64,000 nucleotides of DNA from Linanthus parryae (taxonomy: Eukaryota; Streptophyta; Magnoliopsida; Ericales; Polemoniaceae), in assembly GCA_023055425.1 (NCBI GenBank), contig JALGPY010000001.1, positions 116,665,057 to 116,729,056 on the forward strand, read 5' to 3'. The stretch's first letter is position 1. Each line of letters begins with the position of its first letter. Positions 20,848 through 34,900 of this stretch are shown here, piece by piece. The position numbers and the translations under genes are program-made. Under the pieces are notes generated by a model. That model had not been told where the DNA came from and searched no databases. It saw only the letters and a program-made list of their open reading frames with translations.

Positions 20848-23800
20848 TGTAATAACCCACATTTCTAATTCACATTAGAACGTTAATAATATGTGATTAT
20901 ATGTTAATATTTCATGATATGTTTGATAATTATCCCATGAAAATTTATATAATGTGTTTTAGTGTAAATAAGTAAAGTTGAAGGCATTGTTTAATATTTG
21001 AGTTTGATCTTGTGAAATATATGATAAGTGAATTATGTGCCTAATTAAATTAAATGACTATGTTTGATTAAAAAGTTAACTGTTGGGTGCTAAATTGTTA
21101 ATTGCCAAGTTCTTCTGTGTTAGGCATAATCTAGAAATAAGTTGGAGGAGTGTTATGTGAATAAATAAAAATTAGTTTAGTATGTATGATAGTATGTTGA
21201 AATTGTACAAGTACTATGTAGTAGTTTTGCCACACGCGTAACCACATGTCTATATGTGTCGAACTTAGAACCTCAAAGAGTGGTGAAGTAGGTGCAATTT
21301 TTGCACCAAATCATTTCCCAAATGTGCATTAACAACCTCCTCCACTTGTCACTCCCCCTCAACACTTGTCACACCCCCTATGCACCACATGTCTCTCTCC
21401 CTCCCACTTCTTCCTCCACTTTATCATCCTCCTCCAAACCATCCGTCCATCTTTCTCCCCTTTCTTCTCTTATGAAATTTGTTTTCTCTCATTTTTCTAG
21501 CACAAGTCCTAAATTTTCTCCAAAATCATCAACAATTGAGAGATCAACCCTCACTTTCTTCATAATTCCACCAAGTTATGCTAAGATGTCCACCTTAGGA
21601 GGCTAGGAGGAACAAGCACAACCTCATTCATCCCTCTTTGAGGTAAAAAAAAATCATCTTTTTGTGGTTTATTTTTCACATCTTTCATCTAGATTATACA
21701 TGCATGTCATCAAAAATATGTTTGTTGCAAGATTCATGTAAGAAAATGTTATGGATTGTGATTTTTATGTTATTTAGGCATTTTTTTAGTGTAATTTCAC
21801 ATCTTGGTAGGAAATTTCTTACATGCAACAAGTTTTGAGCGATGGAAAATCACAAAACTCATATTTTGAGCCTATTTTCACAAAATCAGGAAAAATATTT
21901 AAACATTTCAGAAAATTGTGAAAATTTTACAGCATGTGTATTTGTATGTGAAGTTTTGACAGTAAAAATTTCAGAATCATTGGAGTTATATTTAATTTTT
22001 AATCGGCCAAATACATGTTCTGTTTTAACAAGTTGTCCAACACCAGATCAGTGCGGTTTTTCATGAATTTCATGTACTTATTTTTCTCCAAATCTCACCA
22101 AATTTAGATATTTTTCCCTTACATGTTAGCTACCTACTGTAAAATTTTTATAATTTTTGGAATTTATATGAATATTTTATGAATTTATTTCTAAGGCTGC
22201 TACCTGCCTCTTTTTCGTACACAAACAGTTCCGAAATATTATGTTTAAAAATATTTAGGAAACTTTAAAATTTTTGATATCACAGTATGTTATGGGTAAA
22301 CTCTTTATCTATGTGACGTAAAAATTTGAAGTCCCGGATAATTATTTTGAATTAACTATGAATTCTGTACTAGCGATAGTTACACTTTGCTTATAAGCAT
22401 AATTTAGAAGTTTATCAAGTTTATTAGAGCTAGCTTGTGTAAGTTACTTTTTAGTTCAATATGTGCCATATTTAGCTTATGTGCTTCATTATACATCTCA
22501 TTTGCATGAAGGAACGAATATAAGGTCCATGAAGTATGTTAATATAGGAGAAGTTAGTCCATATGTATCTAAGCGATGTAGGCATGCGTTATGCTTAAAT
22601 TGAATTGGTGCTAAGTGATGATATGTGTTAATTGTAGTGTTCCTTGTCATCTATGTGACGTTGGAGTTGATGCTCATGTGCTCAAAGTTTTCGAAATTGG
22701 ATTAAGAAATATAAAATGAATGGCTTAAGCTCACAAGGTGAGTTACCCTACCTCCCGAAGTTTGTACCTACCCTCAAGTTTCTTCAAAGTTTATGTATGT
22801 TCATATTGTCCCTAGTATTATGTATGTATGTTTTCTTTACTCAAGTAAAATGTTTATGCCCCGTGGATGCTAACAAAATAAATGAACGTTTCATAAGATA
22901 AAACACGTTTTCAGAAAGGCCACGGTTACCGTAGTGAAACCCCCTGTCGGGTATAGGCAGGCTACGGCCCTTTTGCCGGGGCAATATAAAACGGCACGCG
23001 TCGCCTCACGAGCCGTCGCGATGGACATTTCCCTACGTTATGTTAAGTCACGAAGGTTAAACGGGCCATAAGATAAGAAACTAAGCAAACATGTTCAAGT
23101 ACGTTATGGTCTCCACGTGAGACAAAGCAAGGTTCCTACTTGGAACAATATATTTTCACACGATACAAGTTATGCTTTATGTTACGCTTTCTTTACGATA
23201 CAAGCTATGTTTTATGAATTTCATGCTCTTTCAATCTTCACAAGTATATGTATGTATGACTATGCCTTATGTTCATTTCGCTCCATGGGAAAGTTAGCCT
23301 CTCTTAGTTTTTTAAACCTACGGAGGGGCGTAGATGTAACTCACTGAGCTAGTTGAGCTCAACCTTTCATGTAACTTTTTTTCAGGTTTTAAGGACACGT
23401 AAGATGCAAGAAGTAGCAAGACGTTAAGTTGATAGGTGATTACGTGCTCGATGATGTTACGTGCTTAGATGTTGAAAATATGCTAGACGCTAGAGCTATT
23501 CTAGAATACATGTTTGTAAATTGTTTAAGAATGTAATAGTTGTGTACTTATGTATAAAAGACTTTTTTTGAGCCCTTGTATGATACCTAGAAACATTCTC
23601 GATTTATGCTCTGTTTACGTTACGAGTCGAGAGTGCTAAATGATAATTATTTCCAAGTTCATTTTTCTCATAAACATCTTTCATTTATGATAGAAGTCAA
23701 TTTTATTTACAATGACGACCCCAAGTGATTTGTTAGTTACACTTCCGCAAAGTTTCAAAAGAAAATTTCAATCACGATTTTAATAAATTGAATGTTTAGC

Positions 23801-23901
23801 CTCTCGACGAGTCAAGGCCGCACCGGCATGTCGCGCCCTCCTCCCTTTAACGCAAAGTTTTATTAATTGCTAATCGGGGTCGGCGAGAGGGGGATTTGAC
23901 A
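20848..23901 (+). repeat. 3' LTR of the LARD-like element (3,054 bp)
   Basis: Starts TGTAATAACCC and ends GATTTGACA. It is the direct repeat of 16015-19070, with roughly one to two per cent difference by eye. Confidence 0.92.
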
Positions 23902-24320
23902 GAATTAGTTGATTAAAGGGTCATTAGTGAGAGAGGTGGGAGGCCCCTGAGTTGGGATGCATCTTTGAAGCCAAAGGGACTCCAGTTACAGATGCATGAA
24001 GCTGGTTCTAGTAATTGGTTACAGATGCATGCAACCGGGTCTGACTCATTGGGGTTTTTTTTTTACCAAATTGTATATGGTTGGGTCCTGTCTATTTAAT
24101 AAAGAAATATTATTTGGAGCAACCCATTTAAACCCATTTTAACCAAATTATATATGGGTTGGGTCCTGTAAATTTAATGAACAAGTAGCAACCCATTTGA
24201 ATACAGTTCTTTCTCACTACCATTGTTGATCATTTGATATCTTATAACCTAATTGATTCGTGAAAGAAAATTGTTTGATGTTGCTGTGTGAGTTTATGTT
24301 CATGTTTCAGTCGTAAATTA
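23902..24320. promoter_or_regulatory. Continuation of the CACTA element: detached upstream promoter of the small minus-strand gene, then unassigned AT-rich DNA
   Basis: Joining 16014 to 23907 restores a continuous sequence upstream of the TATA box at 15985-15992. GATGCATGAA and GATGCATGCAACC (about 23989-24030) contain CATGCA, the RY motif of seed promoters. From about 24059 the sequence has a T run and two near repeats of ATATGGTTGGGTCCTGT / ATGGGTTGGGTCCTGT. The border with the truncated chromovirus is not sharp; I place it near 24320. Confidence 0.4.
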
Positions 24321-24344
24321 CTATTTACTATTTTCTTAAATAAT

Positions 24345-27316
24345 TCATGGGCTACAGTGTTATTTGATACTGGTGCATTTGACGAGGGTGTCACAGTACG
24401 TGGGGAATTACCGCCAGTAGTTAATGAGTTTGCTGATGTGTTTCCTGAAGACTTGCTGGAGTTTCCACCTCGAAGAGAGGTTGACTTTTCAATTGATCTA
24501 ATCCCAGGTACTGCACCTATTTCAATGACACCCTATCGACTTGCCCCAGCCGAGTTGAAGGAGTTGAAAGTGTAAATTCAGGATTTGTTAGACAAGGGGT
24601 TCATTATACCTAGTACTTCACCATGGGGAGCCTCAACCTTGTTTGCTAAAAAGATGGATGGAAGTTTGCGCTTGTGTATCGATTACAGAAAATTGAACCA
24701 GGTTACTGTGAAGAACAAGTACCCCTTACCTAGAATTGATGACTTATTTGATCAGCTTAGGGGTTCTTGTTGCTTTTCGAAAATTGACTTAAGATCTAGC
24801 TACCATCAGTTGAGGGTTAAGGATGAAGATATTTCTAAGACCGCATTTAGGACGCGTTATGGTCACTATGAGTTTGTTGTGATGCCTTTTGGGCTTACTA
24901 ATGCCCTTGCTGCATTTATTGACTTAATGAATCGTATCTTTCACCCTTATCTAGATCAATTTGTGGTTGTTTTCGTTGATGATATTTTGATATACTCACC
25001 ATCAAAAGAGTCTCATGAGGAGCATTTAAGGATCACACTACAAGTTCTTCGAGAGCATAAACTTTTTGCTAAGTATGAGAAGTGTGAGATCTGGCTTTCT
25101 GAGGTAAAATTTCTTGGCCATGTGGTTTCTGAGAGTGGAGTATCAGTTGATCCGTCAAAGATAGAAGCCGTTATGAGCTGGGAACGACCGAAGAATGTTT
25201 TTGAGATACGAAGCTTCTTGGGCTTAGCTGGCTACTATCGACGTTTTGTGAAGGATTTTTCACGTCTCGCAGCACCAATGACCCGACTAACTCGTAAAGG
25301 AGTTAAGTTCTCTTGAAATGACGCGTGTGAAGTATCTTTCCAAGAACTTAAGAGGAGATTGACTACAGCCCCAGTCTTAGTGGTGCCAGAAAGGGGTCTT
25401 GGTTACACTGTTTATTGTGATGCTTCTCGAGATGGGTTAGGTTGTGTATTGATGCAACAAGGAAAGGTTGTAGCCTATGGTTCTCGCCAGCTAAAGATAA
25501 GTGAACAAAATTATCCCACTCATGATTTGGAGCTTGCAACCATTGTCTTTGCTTTGAAGAGCTGGAGACACTATTTATATGGTGAGCGATTTGAGGTTTT
25601 CTCTGACCATAAGAGTTTGAAGTATTTGTTTTCACAGAAGGACCTGAATATGCGCCAGAGGAGATGGGTGGAATATTTACAAAATTATGACTTTGAGCTT
25701 CAGTATCACCCAAGGAAGGCTAATGTGGTTGCCGATGCCCTAAGTGGGAAGTCTTTTGGCACCATAGCTAGTATAGCTATCCAGGAATGGAAAATGCTCG
25801 AGGACATTGGCCAGTTTGACTTGTGTCTTGGGGAAGTGGATGGGCAGCCTACGTTGTTGAACATGGTTGTGGTGAGTACACTTACAGAAAGAATCATTGA
25901 GGCTCAACAAAGTGATAAAGAGATAGAACATATTCGTATTTGCTTGGTTAGTGGTGAGGTGATACAAGGTTGGGTTAGGCACTCTGATCATGGCCTGAGA
26001 TTTTGCGGTAAGTTGTTTGTTCCTTTAACTCTCCGTGAAGATGTATTACGTGAGTTCCACCATTCTAAATTAGCAATGCACCCTGGAGGTACGAAGATGT
26101 ATCAAGATTTGCGTCGTCAGTTTTGGTGGAAGGGTATGAAGAAAGATGTGGCCCTTTTTGTTGCTAAGTGTTTGACATGTCAGCAGGTTAAGGCCGAGCA
26201 TCAGAGGCCAGCGGGATTGTTGCAACCACTACCTGTTGCAGAGTGGAAGTGGGAACATGTGACGATGGACTTTGTGTCATGTCTCCCAAGGTCATCAGCA
26301 GGTCGGGATGCCATTTGGGTGGTTGTGGATCATCTCACCAAGTCAGCCCATTTTTTTCCTATTCGAATGACATATTCATTGGATTCTCTTAGCAAACTCT
26401 ATGTACGTGAGATTCTCAAACTGCATGGTGTTCCAGTTTCAATTTTTTCTGACAGAGATCCACGGTATACTTCACGATTTTGGAAGATCTTTCAGTCGGC
26501 CCTTGGGACAAATGCGTTGTTTAGTACTGCATTTCACCCTCAGACAGACGAACAGTCGGAGCGTAAAATACAAATTTTGGAGGATATGCTTCGAGCTTGT
26601 GTATTGGATTTTCGAGGCTCGTGGGAGGATCACTTGCCACTTGCAGAGTTTGCCTACAATAACAGCTATCAGGCAAGTATCGGTATGGCACCTTTTAAGG
26701 CACTTTATGGCAGACCTTGTAGATCACCCATTTGTTGGGCCGAGGTAGGAGATGCGGCTATGTTAGGGCCATAGTTGGTTCAAGAAACTACTCGCAAAAT
26801 TTCCACAATCTGACAACGCCTAGTGACAGCCCAAAGTCGCCAGAAGAGTTATGCAGACAAAAGGAGGCGGCCTTTAGCTTTTGAGGTTGGAGATCATGTA
26901 TTTCTTAAGTTTCGCCAAGGAAATGGTTGTTGAGGTTTGGTCGAAGTGGAAAATTAGCCCCACGATTCATTGGGCCATTTGAGATTTTAGACAAAATCGG
27001 CGAGGTCGCTTAAATTCTTGCATTGCCACCACGGTTAGATGGGGTTCATAATGTGTTCCATGTTTCTATGTTGCGAAAGTATGAGCCAGAACCCACACAT
27101 ATCCTTAATTGGTCTGATTTGGATGTCGCTGAGGATGTGTCATATGAGGAGAGACCCGTACGAGTACTGGATTCAAGGGAGAAAGTGTTGCGTGGGAAGT
27201 CAATTTCTTTGGTAAAGGTCTTGTGGAATCACCATGGACTTGAGGAGGCCACTTGGGAGCGTGAAGAGGACATTCGTTTCAAATACCCAGATTTATTCGT
27301 TCAAGGTACGTCTTAA
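24345..27316 (+). pseudogene. pol: Chromovirus pol relic: protease stub, RT, RNase H, integrase, chromodomain
   Basis: The protease active site (VLFDTGA, near 24366-24377) is joined after a few residues to the pre-RT linker (FADVFPEDL), so most of the protease has been deleted. Stops follow at about 24573 and 25314. RT at 24585-25316 has [10 protein letters not shown] and FVDDILIYS. RNase H begins near 25359 ([10 protein letters not shown]). Integrase has the H2C2 finger (HPGG..., [11 protein letters not shown]) and core ([19 protein letters not shown]). Stops and shifts occupy 26775-27020. The end, 27023-27316, is a chromodomain (KVLWNHHGLEEATWEREEDI), which in this group guides integration to modified histones. 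Confidence 0.9.
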
Positions 27317-27353
27317 ATTTCGAGGACGAAATTTTCTTTTAAGGGTGGTAGGT

Positions 27354-29711
<2,358 letters not shown>

Positions 29712-30688
29712 AGTCAGCCACAGAGACGATCCGATTCATGAAGTTCGAGGATACTTCGGAGATCGGCGTCAAGCCATGAAGAACGGACAAGTGGCATCAT
29801 CCTGAGCCGTTACAGTGCCGCAGGTGCCCATGCTCTCTGATGCTGTTACCAATTCCATGTTCTCTTGTTGAAAAGCGAATTCAAGTGTGTTCATTTGGTA
29901 ATTATCAATTGTTGGGTTCATTGTGCCAGTCGATATCTTTAACGAACCCTGCACATTGAATTTACAGGTTAGTTTGCCATCAAGAGTTGGGTTGGATTGC
30001 CGGCATTTTAGCAAACTAACCAACATCTCAGAATCTTATCTCATAATTATAGTAAATTATTGCATTTTGTGCTTTCCAAATATACCGGAGAATTCAAACC
30101 GTACCTTAAAATGTCTACATGTGGCTGTGCTATACGATTTTATTTCGTAAACTTAAAATTCTATCTTTTTTAATATTGTTAAGTACTGTTATCTAGTTTA
30201 GGTTTATCCAGACTTTGGCATGTGCACATTATGGTGACCATTTTGGTGCAGCGCGCAAATGTGAAGGCAGAGCCCGCGGCTTCAAAGGTTTTCTGTGGCA
30301 CTTAGGGAGATACAGCTAGAGGTAAAGCTAGCTACAGAAAGATGGGATGTATTACTTTGCAACTTTAAGATCAATAGCTAGTATGGGTTTGGTATAATAC
30401 GTAGGTTTGGTATAATGCGCAGAGTATAGGTTTTCGTCTAATGTATTGGACATGTACATTTGGGGTAAAACTTTGGCAATGTAAATTTTGTGAACACACA
30501 CACACACACACGCACATATATTGATGTTTTTTTTGAAATTTCTTGTGTCTAATTACAAGTTTATTAGGTGTACTTGTGTTCGTTGTGCCTGAAAATAAGC
30601 TACAGGTTTGGAACCTACAGCTATGATTTGACTGGTTGCAGAGCATACATCAAATACGGCGGGATTTTGAACTTGCTGTATTACTTAG
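29712..30688. other. CACTA internal segment with gene-like fragments
   Basis: CACTA sequence resuming after the chromovirus. It holds a minus-strand exon-like frame (29769-30026), a possible plus-strand last exon (30252-30305: a TTTTGGTGCAG acceptor then 17 codons and TAG), and a short CA run near 30495. From 30649 it carries CACTA subterminal motifs (AAATACGGCGGGA), which continue after the copy B insertion at 46193. Confidence 0.5.
29769..30026 (-). pseudogene. Exon-like coding fragment within the CACTA element
   Basis: A minus-strand frame of 85 codons with balanced composition ending in ASESMGTCGTVTAQDDATC and a TGA. An AATTCAATGTGCAG/GG sequence at about 29949 is a plausible acceptor, giving a last exon of about 60 residues. 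I do not recognise the protein. It is either a captured host gene fragment or a remnant of a transposon gene. Confidence 0.35.
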
Positions 30689-31314
30689 TGTGCACAAGAG
30701 ATTCCGGCAGGGAGACCTCCGTGTACACCGTACGTAGTGGATCAGGGATCGCACAGGAAGAATAGGGGTGTGTGTAGGGAGAGAGTAAGTCAGTAGCAAT
30801 GTCTGAGAGAGAGACAGAGGTTTGGCAGAGCTTCCGCGTATGGCAGTGTGTCCCCCTTTGTATGGAAAGGTTAACGATATATATATACTGGAGAACGTGA
30901 CCGTTGTAGTGTGGTTAATGCGCCCATTAATGGCGGCTTAATTAGCTTAACCATAACGGCACGTTCGTCCGAGTATATAGGAACCGTTAGAGCACGTGGT
31001 GCGCGAGTACCGGAACCGTTACGAGGTTGACCGGGTTTGACCGGATTGACCGGGTTTATGGAGCTCGTGCCATAAATCTCTCAAAACAGTTACTAAAGGT
31101 CGCGCGCGGGCTTGGCTCGCACGCGACAGGGCTTACTCTAGCCTCCAGACCACAAAGTCCCTACAAGTCCCGTGCAGTGGTATGCGAGGGCTCTGTCTCG
31201 CAGCCCCCACATGGATCAGCTCGGCTGGTGATCCTGTGTGTGTGGAGCACAATATGGTGTGCTGGATGGTTGCCACGTGGCCTAGATCTGCCATGTCAGA
31301 AAGCAGTATCTACA
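30689..31314 (-). repeat. 3' LTR of copy B (626 bp)
   Basis: The left copy on the plus strand, TG...CA bounded. It is identical to 45562-46187 except at 31151. Confidence 0.97.
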
Positions 31315-31334
31315 TTAGCCCCCTTTCTGCGCGT
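31315..31334 (-). other. Polypurine tract of copy B
   Basis: On the minus strand GCGCAGAAAGGGGGCTAA abuts the LTR's TGTAGATAC start, the expected plus-strand primer tract. Confidence 0.8.
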
Positions 31335-31997
31335 GAAGGCTCATAGCTGTATAGGCTTCCATGCGCGGAAACCAACATGCGCGTCGTCGCCACGCACCAA
31401 TTCAAATGCGGGTAGGTTCAGCCCCCGTGCGTGTCATTATGACCTAAAACCCCTAGAGTCATGCCGTCTGACCTTTAGGGTTTTAGGCGTGACGTCAGCC
31501 CGTCCTGTGATTGCGCGACACGACGGTGACGGTTGCGATTCGACTACTGAAGGGACGCAACCCTTCATTCTTCTGGATAAATACCTTGTATCCCATTATT
31601 GCAAAGCATCACTTCTTTCTCTTAAAGTGAATGGTACCCGGAGATCTTCGAGAGCAGATCCAGATAATCAATCACCAGTTCAGAACTGCAAATCGTATTC
31701 TCCAATTGTGTATATCCAAGCAAGCTTCAAGGAAACAAGGTTGGCCTCGTTTACTTTTGATTTAAAATACCAGTGTTTGCCTTGAATCGCGTTGAATCTG
31801 TAAATCCATGAAATTTGCGAAGAGGCTTTTGATCTTTGAACCCGCTTCGTTTTAATCTTTCAACAATATCAACTCCCCGATTTCTGAAATCGGCACCGGA
31901 ACTGTTTGCTTTGGTTTGCATAGATCTCAAATTGCAAAATTGAAACTGAAGTGTGGTGTGGTATTTCGCCCCCCTTTTTTCTTGCCCTTTCGCAGGA
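31335..31997 (+). promoter_or_regulatory. Presumed promoter and leader of the antisense gene, copy B
   Basis: Matches 1-720 of copy A. TATA-like GGATAAATACC is near 31576. The leader ends in a T-rich tract and TTTCGCAG/GA just before the ATG at 31998, a likely acceptor of a 5'-UTR intron. Confidence 0.45.
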
Positions 31998-34900
31998 ATG
32001 GCCAAGACAAGAGTAACCAGACCCGTCAAGGAAGACGAAGAGATGTCGGAGCTTCCGCAGGCTCTGTGGCGTAAAGCCCCCTTTCTGGGTGGGAAGGATT
32101 TTTATCATGCGCGGGTGAAGGCGAAGAGGATGCCTGATCCTGTTCCTGCTGAGCAATTGCTGACGTTGACTCGCCCAGTTAACTCAGCCCTGCTTGAGTG
32201 GGTTGGTTCCGAGGATGTAGTCCGATTGGGGATCGAGAACGGGCACTTCCCGTATACTGCGATTTCTACTCAAGCGTTCGTCCAGAAATTGGACTATATG
32301 GATGAGTGGATCGACCACGTGTTGGATCATCACGCCGAGACTCTTGATAAAGCCGGCATATTCTTTGCTATCGGCGCTATGAAGGGTGCTGCCGTGAAGT
32401 TGGATCAGTCCATGCTTCTAGACCTTCTGTCCCGTTATTCGCCCGCGACTCACACATTTCATTTTGCTGAGTTCGAGGCTGCCCCCACGCTCGAGGACGT
32501 TCAGATGCTGTATGAGCTTTCCCCCATGGGCGAGGTGGACCCCTTGAGCCACTTGAGGACATCTGCTGAGATGGCCTTGTACGCGCAGATGGAGGAGTGC
32601 CTAGCAGAGGTAAAGAAAATCTCCACTCGGTGGACCACTACAAAGCCTCTTCCGAACTGGCAGCTGGTGGATACGTCTGCGAAGAATACCTGGAACAAGT
32701 GGTTGCAGTACTTCTTCCGAGACTATGCGAACAGCAGCATTACTAAGAAGCTTTTGAGCGAGGACCCGGAGGCCGAGAATTATGTAGAGGGCAAGGGTTA
32801 TCATTTAACCCTTTGTGCCTTTCTCTGTGCTTGGCTGTCGAGGTATCTGATTGATGGTCACCCCCATGACGGGGTCTTCTACCATGTGCTGCCACTTGTC
32901 GTGAGGCTCGCTCTTGGCCAGAGAGTCGCACTCGGACCCTTGGTCCTGGGGACGCTATATTACAGGCTGGATCAGCTGGTTCTGGCGATGAGGGAATCGC
33001 GTGGCCGCCTCGATGTTCTGACTTTTGTCAATATCAGCTTTTTGACAATGTGGGTTTTCGAGCGCTGGCCGTCTTATGCTCCAACTCCCCTCCCGCTTGA
33101 GAAGTGGTGTCCCCCAGGCGAGACGGAAGCGCGCAACAGCGGAAGGGCTGCGAGATGGTTTGGAGCAAGCAACACCAAGTGTACTTGGAGTTTGATATGC
33201 GACAAACGAAAGGAGTTTACTGCCAGGCCCTATGCCACACGTGTTGAGAATGTACGGTGGTTTCCAAAGCTATACCCTTCCAGAGGTATGGTCTTGTCAG
33301 AAGACCTTCTCTTTGAAAAGGGGCCGCATTTCCACGAACGCTATCGTGACTTCTTCTGTTGGTGTCTGCGAGGTTCTCTTCCTGCCCTTGCAGAGCTTAT
33401 TCGTGAGCTCGCGCCACGGTATGAAAGACTTACAGTGGATGTTGACCCTACTCGGGTCTCTCCTCAGTTTGGTTTTGATGCGGTGGCCCCATCGATCTGG
33501 CCCCAGTCCATTATCAGAGGGTGCTACAAGCGTCTGCTGACAAAGGAGTGCAAGACGGTCCTCATGAGCAATCTTCCCTTTGAGCAGCCTGCGGGAACTC
33601 GCAAGGGTGGTTGTTCCCAGAACTGGATCGCATACTGGGTTGCCCAGCAAACAAGGATTGAGACGGAGGCGGCGGCGCAGCCAGGAAAGGCCCCCTTGAT
33701 CAAGAGAAACTCTTTTCCGTTTCGCCCCAATTGCAGTTTGAGCGAGTCTGAGTATGGTTGCTACTCGCTGTGGGACCGCGAGAATCATTTGTGCCCCGAT
33801 TTCATTCTGAAAGAGCAAGTCGACGCAATCAAGAAGGGTGACGCGCAGGTCATCAAATATAGCAAGGCGTTTGCTGAGGTAAGCAATTTCCTTATGTGCT
33901 TTAAGCCTTTTGATTTCCTCGCGCTGATGCTTTTCGTTCTGTATTGTTCAGTGTCATGTGCGGAGGTTCGCAGCTGGTGATCGCTCCAAATCGCTGGTGG
34001 ACACCATTGTTGCCACTAGAAGGAAGGGGGAGTCGTACCGGCTAGCATGGAGGATGGATGCCGAGGTCGAAACAAAGATTCGCGGAGTCATGAACACTTT
34101 TGCTGACTCGCTGATAGACAACCCTCCAGCTCCGTCTCCTCCTAGAGATGACCCGTCCCCTCCAGCGACTGCGGCGCCGAGAGTGAAGAGACCTAGGCAA
34201 AAGGGAATTACGATTTCTTCCCCTAGGAGTGCTCCAGCTTCTCCCCCAGTGAGGTCCCTTTCCATCAAGGACAAAGGCAAGGGTCGTATGCCCAGCAAAG
34301 TGCGAAAAGATCTCGCAGTTGAGACTTTCGTTCCATTCAACCAAGAGGAGGAAGAGAGACAGGAGCCCCAGGCAAGTGATGAAGAAGAAGCAACAGTTGT
34401 GATGTGCGAGGAAGAATCAGGAGGTACTTCCGTCGCATCTCCTTGCCCTTTATCTTGACTTCTTTGTAGTTCTTTTCTTTGAACCAAATATGTATTCGCA
34501 GATGATGATGATGAAGCCGTCGGTGGCCTTGTGGCCAAGAGGCAAAAGAGAGATGCCCATTCTGGCATTTCAGATGATCCCATAAGCGAGGATGTTCTTG
34601 CTGAATCCCGGAGGACAGCCGCGGAGGCTGCTGAAAGAAGAAGGCGGCGAGAGGAAGAGGAGCTCGAGCGTGTGAAACAGCGGAGCCTCGAGGAGCAGCA
34701 TGTTGACGACTTAGTGCGTCCAGTTGGCGAGGAAGACGAGCTTCCCGGAGAAGTGGCTCCTCATGTGGAGGAGGAAGATGAGGTTCCTGGAGAGGATGCA
34801 GCAGAGCTAGAGCAAGTCCAAGCGGACTTCGCAGAGATCGCAGGTGGCGATAAAGGTGAGATCTTCAATCTTGCAGTTACTTATAGAGATGTAATTGTAG

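Larger units (their letters stand above)
16015..23901 (+). mobile_element. Non-coding LTR retrotransposon with 3-kb LTRs (LARD-like)
   Basis: Two direct repeats of 3,056 and 3,054 bases (TGTAATAACCC ... GTGACA / TTGACA) flank 1,777 bases with no gag-pol. A tRNA-iMet primer site follows the first and a purine tract precedes the second. The 5-base flanks are CAATT (16010-16014) and GAATT (23902-23906), a target duplication with one change. The CGAGGACGAA box before the purine tract is typical of Tekay/Del-type chromoviruses, so an autonomous chromovirus probably supplies its proteins. It is inserted in the CACTA element, upstream of the small minus-strand gene. Confidence 0.9.

Noticed and set aside
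31027..31785. 252-codon plus-strand ORF across the LTR and leader of copy B
   Set aside because: It crosses the LTR boundary, is absent in copy A as a single frame, and matches no known protein.
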